Under the pieces are notes generated by a model. That model saw only the letters and a program-made list of their open reading frames with translations, did no database searches and was not told the origin of the DNA. Positions 1 through 5,887 of a stretch of DNA of 8,844 nucleotides are shown piece after piece. Location: positions 1 through 8,844 of the forward strand of contig NZ_JAIKXF010000101.1 in the NCBI RefSeq assembly GCF_024684275.1, written 5' to 3'. The first letter of the stretch is position 1; every line of letters begins with the position of its first letter. The stretch is from Ruminococcus sp. (lineage in GTDB: Bacteria; Bacillota_A; Clostridia; Oscillospirales; Ruminococcaceae). The position numbers and the translations under genes are program-made.

Positions 1-483
1 ATAGAGGCTGTGTTTCCAAAAACCGATATCCAGAATTGCATCATTCATCAGCTCAGGAATTCCAGCAAATATGTCTCATACAAGGATATCAAGGCGCTTA
101 TGGCTGATCTTAAGAAGGTCTATACCGCCGCTACCGAGGAATCTGCTCTGGACGCTCTTGACTCCTTTGCTGCTGCCTGGGACAGCAAATATCCCAAGAT
201 CTCAAAGTCGTGGTACGAAAATTGGCCAAATCTCAGCACTTACTTCAAGTTCCCACAGGAGCTCAGAAAGCTGATCTATACGACCAATACCATAGAAGGC
301 TTCAACCGGCAGCTGAAGAAAGTGACTAAGGCAAAGTCCGTATTTCCGACTGATGACAGCCTTTTCAAAATGCTTTATCTTGCTATGAAGGACATCACGA
401 AAAAATGGACTGGTCGCCGACAGGACTGGAGCCGCATCTACGCTCAGTTGGTAATCTACTACGGCGACAGGATACCAGAATAA
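1..483 (+). CDS. IS256-family transposase, C-terminal part (5'-truncated by window)
   Basis: This is the C-terminal ~160 residues of a DDE transposase of the IS256/MULE class, which cuts and rejoins DNA at the element ends. The frame is open to base 1 (I-E-A before the GTG at 10), so that GTG is an internal valine codon and not a start. Visible family signatures are FPKTDIQNCIIHQLRNS near the start of the fragment and LIYTTNTIEGFNRQLKK, which contains the catalytic glutamate of the DDE triad. A tryptophan-containing tail follows (KKWTGRRQDWSRIYAQL). The two catalytic aspartates would lie upstream of the window. Full-length family members are about 400 residues, so roughly 40% is seen. No frameshift or stop interrupts the visible part, so it may be active. 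The stop is TAA at 481-483. Confidence 0.93.
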   Translation: MEAVFPKTDIQNCIIHQLRNSSKYVSYKDIKALMADLKKVYTAATEESALDALDSFAAAWDSKYPKISKSWYENWPNLSTYFKFPQELRKLIYTTNTIEGFNRQLKKVTKAKSVFPTDDSLFKMLYLAMKDITKKWTGRRQDWSRIYAQLVIYYGDRIPE

Positions 484-493
484 CATTTTCATC

Positions 494-522
494 TTGACAA
501 TCAAATGATCATGTGCTAATAT
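494..522 (+). promoter_or_regulatory. Outward-facing sigma-A-type promoter at IS right end
   Basis: TTGACA (494-499) and TAATAT (517-522) are separated by exactly 17 bases, a near-perfect housekeeping promoter. It starts 11 bases after the transposase stop and points out of the element toward the 3' end of the minus-strand dockerin gene. A transcript from about 529-530 would begin at the 531-554 hairpin and meet the 633-662 terminator. Not tested for activity. Confidence 0.6.
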
Positions 523-530
523 GCTGATAA

Positions 531-554
531 GACCGACTGCTTTCACAATCGGTC
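531..554 (+). other. Stem-loop just downstream of the outward IS promoter
   Basis: GACCGACTG (531-539) pairs with CAATCGGTC (546-554) with one C/A mismatch and a six-base loop. It has no good T-run after it (TCATCATATAC), so it is a poor terminator. It would form the extreme 5' end of an RNA made from the 494-522 promoter, where it could protect the transcript or block readthrough from outside. Confidence 0.5.
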
Positions 555-585
555 TCATCATATACTCTTTTATTGCACTATTTTT

Positions 586-612
586 CGTTTACACAGAATT
601 TGGGATTGACTC
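586..612 (+). repeat. Putative right terminal inverted repeat of the IS256-family element
   Basis: The segment from CGTTTACACA to GGGATTGACTC has the look of IS256-family ends, which carry an ACACA-containing inner part. It lies at the expected distance, about 100 bases, beyond the transposase stop. The partner repeat is outside the window, so the limits are approximate. Confidence 0.55.
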
Positions 613-632
613 GATAATACCGTAGACTAAAG

Positions 633-681
633 AAATCAGCCTGTATCTCTACAGGCTGATTTAATATTTATGGCTTTTTTT
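633..681. terminator. Bidirectional Rho-independent terminator
   Basis: AAATCAGCCTGT (633-644) and ACAGGCTGATTT (651-662) form a perfect 12-bp stem with a six-base loop. On the plus strand it is followed by an AT-rich stretch and a T7 run (675-681). On the minus strand it is followed by CTTTAG. It lies about 50 bases past the stop of the minus-strand dockerin gene, so it most likely ends that transcript. It would also stop RNA leaving the IS. Confidence 0.8.
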
Positions 682-714
682 CAGAAAGTTTATTTCAGGA
701 CGGCATATATAGTA

Positions 715-3261
715 TTATTCAAACACTGCATTAAACTTTTCGCCGTCCTTTGGATTAAAATCATTGAAGCCCTCAGAGCCCTCTGCAATATAGATCAGAG
801 CATTATCATCAAAACTCAAACGATTTGTGCCGAATTTGCCTGTCAAAACAACCGTATCGCCTGATATTGTCCATGTTCCTTCATCATGAGTATCGGCAGA
901 GCCGCCAGCGCGGCTAAAATAATTGCCGTTCCTGATGAAAAATAGGGTATATGTACCTTTTTCATTTAAAAATCCAGCATTTGCTGTCAAAAAACTTTCA
1001 ACTCTCTGAGCCTCGACATTCTCCAAGCCCAATAGCTTTCTCTGTATCGCCTGTGCGTCGCCTACTGTAAGACCGTCGCCGTCCATATCACCGTTAAGCT
1101 TTCCCTGTTCGGTAAGGTGGTGTTCAGCCGTACCGTCTATGCCGTATTTATTTGGATTTGCAAGAGCCTGCATTATCATGACTGCATCTGAAAGATCAAC
1201 TTGACCGTCGCAGTTGGCGTCGCCCAGCAGATTTTTCTTGACGGAAGTCTGGCCGTCATTCCTGCCGCCCGAATTGTCAAAAGTTACAGCGTCAATTATG
1301 ACCTTGGTTTTATCAATGCCGCACTGTTCCATGAAGTATGCGAGAGTCCTTCCGTTTTGGTCGTTCATCCTGTCAAGAACAACACGCACAACGTCGTTAT
1401 ACACATCAGCAGTTCCGCCGATACCATTATTCTTCATGAAGTCAGCGATCAAACTGCTCAGCCCGTCAAGCTCCTCCGGAACCTTTTCGGGAGCGTTTAT
1501 TTCCAAATCAAGAAGCTTGTATTCTATCCTGTCGGCATTATACCCTTTTTCCTTGACGAAAGCATTTACCTGTGATATACCTTCTTTTGTCTTGCAGACA
1601 ATAACAAAGGAGCTGTATCCCTCTGTAAAATAGGAATAGCCGTCGATATTGTTCTCGTTCATGTACTGGCGGATGTACATATCAATGTTCCGAAAATTCT
1701 CTTCCTTTGTCGTGTTGTCTGATGTGTTCTGTATAACAGGAGTAGCTGTAGATGCTATGTATTCCTTTACATCTTCTGTACGGATATCAATACCCTTGTC
1801 ATTATTGCGTGAAAGCAGAATATAAATCGGTTTCTTTTGTATATCACCACCGACATCGAGAACATAGCCGTCTTCAAGCTTATATTCCCATATATGCAGA
1901 CCTGAACCAACATCTCTGCCCTTGTAGTCCTTAAAATCAGACCAGTCAAGTTCATCGCCTTTTTCGGCAAGTCTCATAACATCGTTAAGAGTCATATCCT
2001 TTGTGCCTTTAAGCAATATCCCATCATTTTTTACTGTGTCGTCCTTGACAGCAACAATTTTCTGAACATTCCCGAACTGTGCAGGATAAGTTTCGAGAAT
2101 ACCGCCATTATAGGTGATCTCAAGCTTCATACCGGCTTTGGGTTTTATATCGTCGGGAAACTTATTTGCTGATAAAGAAAATTTATTGGAAGACTTCAGC
2201 TCAGGTGAACCGTCCACAGGTTTTACTAAGATATCATCGCCATTGACGGACATGACTGTAACTGTAACAACTTCGGTTTGTATAGTCGGATCATCTAAAA
2301 CAGGCATAGTAATGGTTGTGACAGGCTTTGTTCCGGTAACCGCGATAGTTGTTGCTGTGGGTTGTGGGGCAGTCGTAACAATAAGATCATTAAATCCGGT
2401 GAAATCAGGTAATTTTTCTATTTCATACGGGATACCGCTTTCATCAAGCCCTATTTCGGTAATATAAGCCATCAGCTGTTCTTCATGGTCACCATGAAAA
2501 CCGATAGACAGTTTTTCATCAGGTACAGAACGCGAAACAACGCCCTGTATGTCGTTATTAGCCATATAATCGGCAATGGCTTCACCGTATTTCTGTGCAA
2601 CAGTTTTCTCCTTGCCATAATATGGTACAGCATCATCAATTAACAGCTTATCGAAATCTTTTCTCAGCTGTAGATAATTTAATGCTGCATTGCGCATAGC
2701 TGCGCGTTTTTTTCCCTCGGGGAGCTTGCATCTTATTTCGCAATTGCAGGCTATCTTGTTTTTATCTGTACTGTCTGCTCCTTTAACGAAAACACGGTTT
2801 TTAAATACAGTAATTTCAAAATACTCCTCAGGCAGAGCAAGAGCACTTACTATCCTGTTAGTATCCCATAAACTTTCACCTTTATCGTACAGGCAGTCAC
2901 CGTCCTGAGACGGAGCATAATCAGTCAAGATTTCCTCCACAGTCCTGTTAGAGAGAAAATCCTCGGAGAACAGATAAACATTCCAACTGAAGCAATATAC
3001 ATACTCTGCGTCATTACCCTGTCCGTAAACCTTATAGCCATTATCCTTGTCCAGCCCTTTTTCTGTGAATAGGTTTACAACATCTTCTGTTGTCATTGCA
3101 TTGATCTCGTTAAAGGTATATTCTTTGGATTCGGTTTCGGACACAGACTGCAAAGAAATGTTTACTGTTTCATCAACTGCATTTGCTTGTATCAAAGCAG
3201 ATGAATTCATTGTCATCAATGCTGCCGTTACAGCTGCAATTATTCTTTTAGTTTTACCCAT
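715..3261 (-). CDS. Secreted dockerin protein with three degenerate ~60-residue repeats
   Basis: An exported, probably cellulosome- or cell-surface-associated protein of 848 residues; no catalytic domain is recognised. The start is the ATG at 3261 because GAAAGG (3271-3276) sits about 9 bases upstream of it; the ATG at 3270 abuts that site. Residues 1-28 are a signal peptide (KTKR, hydrophobic core, ANA before VDET). In order: an N-terminal region; repeat 1 (~227-284); a Thr-rich linker (~295-337); a small beta domain (~338-405); a domain beginning MTLNDVMRLAEKG (~423-503); repeats 2 (~526-587) and 3 (~603-662); a dockerin (~679-747) with calcium loops DANCDGQVDLSD and DMDGDGLTVGD; and a ~100-residue beta-rich tail (EGTWTISGDTVVLTG). 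Dockerins bind cohesins of scaffoldin proteins. The dockerin is internal, not terminal. The promoter (3399-3426) abuts the LytTR-type repeat array, suggesting control by the divergent two-component system. Confidence 0.9.
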   Translation of the reverse strand: MGKTKRIIAAVTAALMTMNSSALIQANAVDETVNISLQSVSETESKEYTFNEINAMTTEDVVNLFTEKGLDKDNGYKVYGQGNDAEYVYCFSWNVYLFSEDFLSNRTVEEILTDYAPSQDGDCLYDKGESLWDTNRIVSALALPEEYFEITVFKNRVFVKGADSTDKNKIACNCEIRCKLPEGKKRAAMRNAALNYLQLRKDFDKLLIDDAVPYYGKEKTVAQKYGEAIADYMANNDIQGVVSRSVPDEKLSIGFHGDHEEQLMAYITEIGLDESGIPYEIEKLPDFTGFNDLIVTTAPQPTATTIAVTGTKPVTTITMPVLDDPTIQTEVVTVTVMSVNGDDILVKPVDGSPELKSSNKFSLSANKFPDDIKPKAGMKLEITYNGGILETYPAQFGNVQKIVAVKDDTVKNDGILLKGTKDMTLNDVMRLAEKGDELDWSDFKDYKGRDVGSGLHIWEYKLEDGYVLDVGGDIQKKPIYILLSRNNDKGIDIRTEDVKEYIASTATPVIQNTSDNTTKEENFRNIDMYIRQYMNENNIDGYSYFTEGYSSFVIVCKTKEGISQVNAFVKEKGYNADRIEYKLLDLEINAPEKVPEELDGLSSLIADFMKNNGIGGTADVYNDVVRVVLDRMNDQNGRTLAYFMEQCGIDKTKVIIDAVTFDNSGGRNDGQTSVKKNLLGDANCDGQVDLSDAVMIMQALANPNKYGIDGTAEHHLTEQGKLNGDMDGDGLTVGDAQAIQRKLLGLENVEAQRVESFLTANAGFLNEKGTYTLFFIRNGNYFSRAGGSADTHDEGTWTISGDTVVLTGKFGTNRLSFDDNALIYIAEGSEGFNDFNPKDGEKFNAVFE

Positions 3262-3398
3262 AAAAAACATCCTTTCATTTAAAATTTCTATTATAGGAAA
3301 ATTATTTCTTTTATCATATCGATAAGTGCTATCACTCCTTTGTTATAGTTAAAAAGCTATACTTAATAGAAGCTGCATTTTCCGCTTTTCTTACTTTC

Positions 3399-3426
3399 AG
3401 TATAGCAAATCATTATGAAAAGTCAA
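3399..3426 (-). promoter_or_regulatory. Promoter of the dockerin gene
   Basis: Read on the minus strand, TTGACT (3426-3421) and TATACT (3404-3399) are 16 bases apart. The first direct repeat starts seven bases beyond the -35 box, an activator-like position. The implied leader before the ATG at 3261 is about 130 bases; I saw no riboswitch or strong hairpin in it. Confidence 0.6.
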
Positions 3427-3433
3427 TATCTGT

Positions 3434-3491
3434 GTCCTGAAACGCAGGTTTTTGTCCTGAATCGCAGGTTTTTGTCCTAAACGGCAGATTT
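3434..3491 (+). promoter_or_regulatory. Triple direct-repeat operator, likely LytTR response-regulator site
   Basis: Three units begin with GTCCT at 3434, 3454 and 3474, an exact 20-base period of about two helical turns. Units 1 and 2 differ at one base (GTCCTGAAACGCAGG and GTCCTGAATCGCAGG); unit 3 is GTCCTAAACGGCAGATTT. LytTR regulators such as AgrA bind paired direct repeats about two turns apart. This array lies 16 bases upstream of the -35 box of the LytTR gene itself and 7 bases from the -35 box of the divergent dockerin gene. Assignment to this regulator is inference from position and spacing. Confidence 0.7.
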
Positions 3492-3507
3492 ATTCAAGGA
3501 TAATCTG

Positions 3508-3536
3508 TTGATTTGGTATCATTATTATGGTAAAAT
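3508..3536 (+). promoter_or_regulatory. Promoter of the two-component operon
   Basis: TTGATT (3508-3513) and TAAAAT (3531-3536) are 17 bases apart, with the direct-repeat array ending 16 bases upstream. Transcription would start about 20 bases before the response-regulator ribosome binding site. The layout fits autoregulation. Confidence 0.6.
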
Positions 3537-3564
3537 AAATAAAAAAGGCTTTGGTGGTGAGAAC

Positions 3565-4296
3565 ATGATAAGAATTGCGATAGTAGACGACAGCCGGGAG
3601 TATATAGACATTATAAAAAGAAAAATAGCAGGTATTATGGAAGAAACAGGCTTTAGCCAGTATGATATTTCGGAATTTACTGACGGTTCGATGTTCGTGA
3701 GGGACAATTCCGCTTATGATGTGCTACTTCTTGATATAGATATGCCGCAGATGAACGGCTTTGAGCTTACTGAAAGGATAGACGAACGCTTGTCATTACA
3801 AGGAACTACTCTCATATACATCTCAAGTCACGATAATTATGTGTTTGAGTCAATAAAGCACTCTCCGTTCAGATTTGTCAGAAAGAGCTTATTGGATTCA
3901 GATCTTACCGAAGCCATAAAGGCATACATTGAAAAACGTGAGAATTCCAATGATTACTTCAAATTCACTGACAGAGAAAACAATACCGAGGTAAGGATAA
4001 GATTTAACGATATAGTCTATTTCGAGTCATACAGCCATGATATATGCCTTTTAGATGCAAAGGGAGAACATTTTGTTATAAAGAGGAGCAATAATCTCTC
4101 ACTTAATTCCCTTGAAGAAATGTACAGCCCCAAAGGCTTCATAAGGTCAAACAAGTCCTATCTGGTCAATTACAGGCATATTTACAAGATCATTGAAAAC
4201 AAGATATACTTCACTAACGGCGGAACGGCTTTTATAACCCAGCGTGACGTTAAGAAGTTCAAATTACAGTATCAATCCCTTATTATGAAGGAGTAA
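3565..4296 (+). CDS. LytTR-family response regulator (AgrA/VirR-like)
   Basis: A 243-residue cytoplasmic response regulator that, when phosphorylated by its kinase, binds DNA through a C-terminal LytTR domain. The receiver domain (about 1-125) has the acidic pair D8-D9, the phospho-acceptor D57 in LLLDIDMPQMNG, the switch serine in YISSHD (87-88) and the conserved K107 in FVRKS. The LytTR domain (about 130-240) shows FNDIVYFES and FIRSNKSYLVNYRHI, typical of the family. The start is ATG 3565 with GGTGGTGAG upstream; a TTG-initiated extension from 3508 would run through the promoter and lacks family similarity. Its last codons (AAG GAG TAA) carry the ribosome binding site of the kinase gene two bases downstream, so the two are translationally coupled. 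Probable targets are the repeat arrays at 3434-3491 and 5592-5629. Confidence 0.94.
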   Translation: MIRIAIVDDSREYIDIIKRKIAGIMEETGFSQYDISEFTDGSMFVRDNSAYDVLLLDIDMPQMNGFELTERIDERLSLQGTTLIYISSHDNYVFESIKHSPFRFVRKSLLDSDLTEAIKAYIEKRENSNDYFKFTDRENNTEVRIRFNDIVYFESYSHDICLLDAKGEHFVIKRSNNLSLNSLEEMYSPKGFIRSNKSYLVNYRHIYKIIENKIYFTNGGTAFITQRDVKKFKLQYQSLIMKE

Positions 4297-4298
4297 GC

Positions 4299-5606
4299 AT
4301 GAAAGATATAATAATCGACAGCATATTTTGCATTATAGATACGTTTATAATCACATATTTCTTTGAATCGGTATTCAACAGGCGAAAAACAGACACTTTG
4401 ACGTCTTTAGTGCCTGCATTTCTGATACTGCTTATGGCAGATCTGGGCATAACATTCCTGAAAGTGCCTTTATTCGTGCAGCTTGCGGTATTTATAATAC
4501 TGTGCGGTGCAGTACTGGGAGTATTTTACAACGGAAATCTGCTGAAAAAGAGCTATACTATAATTATAACGATATTGCTGACTATAATACCGAGTCTTCT
4601 GATAATTTACATTATCTCATCGACTTCAAATGTCAATTATGCGGCTTTGATAAGCAAAAACGATAATCTGAGGATAATGACCAACGTCCTAAGCAAGCTT
4701 TTACAGTTTGCTATTATTCATGCAGTTGTCAGGATAATGAAAAAGGAGAAAAACAGTATCTCCAAACCGCAGATCATAACCTTTGGTGCGATAATGTTTC
4801 TCTCGATAATTGCAGTAATATTCACAAGCAATGCACTGATGAAAGGTGATATCAATACATATTTCTGCATTTATACGACCATAGCTGTTATTATTGTTGA
4901 TATCGGAGCTTATTGCCTTATATGGCTGTATTCTGAGCTGAACCGCAGGAAAATGGACATAAAGATGCAGGAACTGACCATACAGCAGCAACAAAGGGAT
5001 GTTGAGAGCATTATAAATAAGTATTATGAAACGCTTACGCTCCGCCATGATATAAAGAAATACGTTAATATAGCTATCGAAATGCTCAATGAGAAAGAAT
5101 ATGATAAGCTTGGAGAGTTCCTGAGATCATTTCAGGAGAACAAGCTCGGCAGCTCAAAAGTTTATATCAATACTCAGAACAAGATGTTCAACGCCATTAT
5201 CAATCAGAAAATGAATGAAGCGGATAGTTCTGATATAAAGGTAGAATGCTTTATATACGATGATCTTGCCGATTTCAGAGGCATGGAGGATATCGAGCTC
5301 TGCCTTATCTTCCTTAACTTGCTTGAAAATGCGATTGAAGCTGAGAAGAATGTCAGCGATCCTGTGATAAGGTTCACTATATTCCAGAAAGCAGCGTATA
5401 CCTGCTTCAAAATAGAAAATGTCGTGGATAAGGATATACTTTCTCTCAATCCCGAGCTGAATACGACAAAGGAGGATAAGCATTCACATGGTGTCGGACT
5501 CAAATCCGTCCGTGAGATAATCGAAAAGCATGACGGTATATTCAACATCACTCAGAACGATGAATGGTTCACAGTCGAGATAATGCTGCTGAAATCTGCC
5601 GTTTAG
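4299..5606 (+). CDS. AgrC-like sensor histidine kinase (GHKL, HPK10 class)
   Basis: A 435-residue membrane sensor kinase paired with the upstream LytTR regulator. Residues 1 to about 211 form six or seven hydrophobic segments (roughly 4-22, 36-54, 57-77, 85-108, 127-146, 158-178, 187-211), the usual peptide-sensing architecture of AgrC-type kinases. A Gln-rich coiled coil (about 212-240) leads to the H-box LTLRHDIKKYV with phospho-acceptor H250. The GHKL ATPase domain has the N-box LLENAIEA (N344) and the G-box HSHGVGLKSVREI (G398, G400). The start ATG is preceded by AAGGAG at a five-base spacing inside the end of the regulator gene. No AgrB- or AgrD-like signal gene is visible, so the ligand is unknown. 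The last codons (K-S-A-V-stop) lie within the inverted copy of the operator repeat. Confidence 0.93.
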   Translation: MKDIIIDSIFCIIDTFIITYFFESVFNRRKTDTLTSLVPAFLILLMADLGITFLKVPLFVQLAVFIILCGAVLGVFYNGNLLKKSYTIIITILLTIIPSLLIIYIISSTSNVNYAALISKNDNLRIMTNVLSKLLQFAIIHAVVRIMKKEKNSISKPQIITFGAIMFLSIIAVIFTSNALMKGDINTYFCIYTTIAVIIVDIGAYCLIWLYSELNRRKMDIKMQELTIQQQQRDVESIINKYYETLTLRHDIKKYVNIAIEMLNEKEYDKLGEFLRSFQENKLGSSKVYINTQNKMFNAIINQKMNEADSSDIKVECFIYDDLADFRGMEDIELCLIFLNLLENAIEAEKNVSDPVIRFTIFQKAAYTCFKIENVVDKDILSLNPELNTTKEDKHSHGVGLKSVREIIEKHDGIFNITQNDEWFTVEIMLLKSAV

Positions 5607-5656
5607 GACAAAAAACTACTTTTTAGGACACGGATATTGAATATTTGCTAATTAAT
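5592..5656 (-). repeat. Inverted copy of the direct-repeat operator array
   Basis: On the minus strand this region repeats the left control region. An exact 23-base match links 5592-5614 with 3469-3491. A second GTCCT unit follows at 5629, again 20 bases from the first (5609). Beyond it, TTCAATATCCGT matches GTCAATATCTGT next to the left array, and TAGCAAAT recurs on both sides (3403-3410; 5656-5649 reversed) with a gap of about ten bases. The right copy has two units where the left has three. It overlaps the kinase stop codon. The arrays face inward and bracket the two-component operon like terminal inverted repeats or paired operators. Confidence 0.85.
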
Positions 5657-5744
5657 TGCTACGCCAATACAGAGCTATAAGGATACAAATGGTCAGGAAG
5701 CATACGAAAAGTCGAAGTATTTCTATAAGTATTGTGAGTGGAGG
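5652..5744 (+). pseudogene. N-terminal fragment of the sigma-like gene (duplicate of 7249-7340)
   Basis: The stretch encodes ATPIQSYKDTNGQEAYEKS and continues to FYKYCEWRK, closely matching LDTPIQNYKDTYGQEAYEQ and FYKSDEWKK near the start of the intact gene at 7199. By eye the DNA is about four-fifths identical over some 90 bases. It lacks the first ~17 codons, a start and a ribosome binding site. It leaves the shared sequence after the EWRK segment and stops at 5811. Homology starts only a few bases from the outer edge of the inverted operator array, so this is a recombination or insertion boundary. Confidence 0.8.
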
Positions 5745-5887
5745 AAGTATTTCCTGATGGTGAGCTTTTCATTATCGACGGTAACAGTATCGGAGCAAGA
5801 ACACTTGAATTGAGTCAGGAGTTTAGTGAGATTGCTTCCCAGTTGGACTATATAGCGAAAGATTTTTTATGTAAAGGAGCGAATGCT
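5738..5887 (+). pseudogene. Unidentified coding remnant fused in frame ahead of abiH
   Basis: An open stretch of about 50 codons (including FPDGELFIIDGNSIGA, then ELSQEFSEIASQLDYIAKDF) runs in frame, without a stop, into the abiH start. Its composition looks protein-like, with a beta-hairpin-like start and an amphipathic helix. I do not recognise it. The GTG at 5738 has no ribosome binding site and lies in the sigma-gene fragment, so this is more likely the tail of a displaced gene than an N-terminal extension of AbiH. An unusually long AbiH from GTG 5738 (426 residues) cannot be excluded. Confidence 0.4.

Larger units (their letters stand above)
1..612 (+). mobile_element. Right end of an IS256-family insertion sequence (left part outside window)
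   Basis: The window opens inside the transposase reading frame and the element appears to finish at about 612, after a terminal repeat whose outer end reads TTTGGGATTGACTC. The left end and any target duplication partner lie outside the window, so the exact boundary and the expected 8-9 bp target duplication cannot be confirmed. The 129 bases between the transposase stop and the terminus hold an outward promoter and a hairpin. Family assignment rests on the transposase; the terminus is my reading of the ACACA-containing end usual in this family. Confidence 0.75.

Noticed and set aside
693..701. GTCCTGAAA on the minus strand as another operator unit
   Set aside because: Only nine bases match, the CAGG half is missing, there is no 20-base partner, and it lies downstream of a stop codon near no promoter.
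1201..2908. Plus-strand open frames opposite the dockerin gene
   Set aside because: They are shadows of the minus-strand gene with no ribosome binding sites and no recognisable protein features.
3268..3270. Upstream ATG (3270) as start of the dockerin gene
   Set aside because: The GAAAGG site directly abuts it; the ATG at 3261 has normal spacing and gives a standard signal peptide.
3315..3341. AAAGGAG on the minus strand (3341-3335) as a start signal for a leader peptide in the dockerin mRNA
   Set aside because: The nearest ATG is 17 bases away and opens only eight codons; too far for initiation.
3434..3491. CRISPR array or replication iterons
   Set aside because: The 20-base units are contiguous with no variable spacers, and they lie between divergent promoters next to a LytTR gene rather than near a replication gene.
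3474..5609. Invertible phase-variation switch
   Set aside because: The inverted repeats could recombine, but the promoter lies inside the segment and no recombinase gene is adjacent, so inversion would not switch the operon on or off. Kept only as a remote option.
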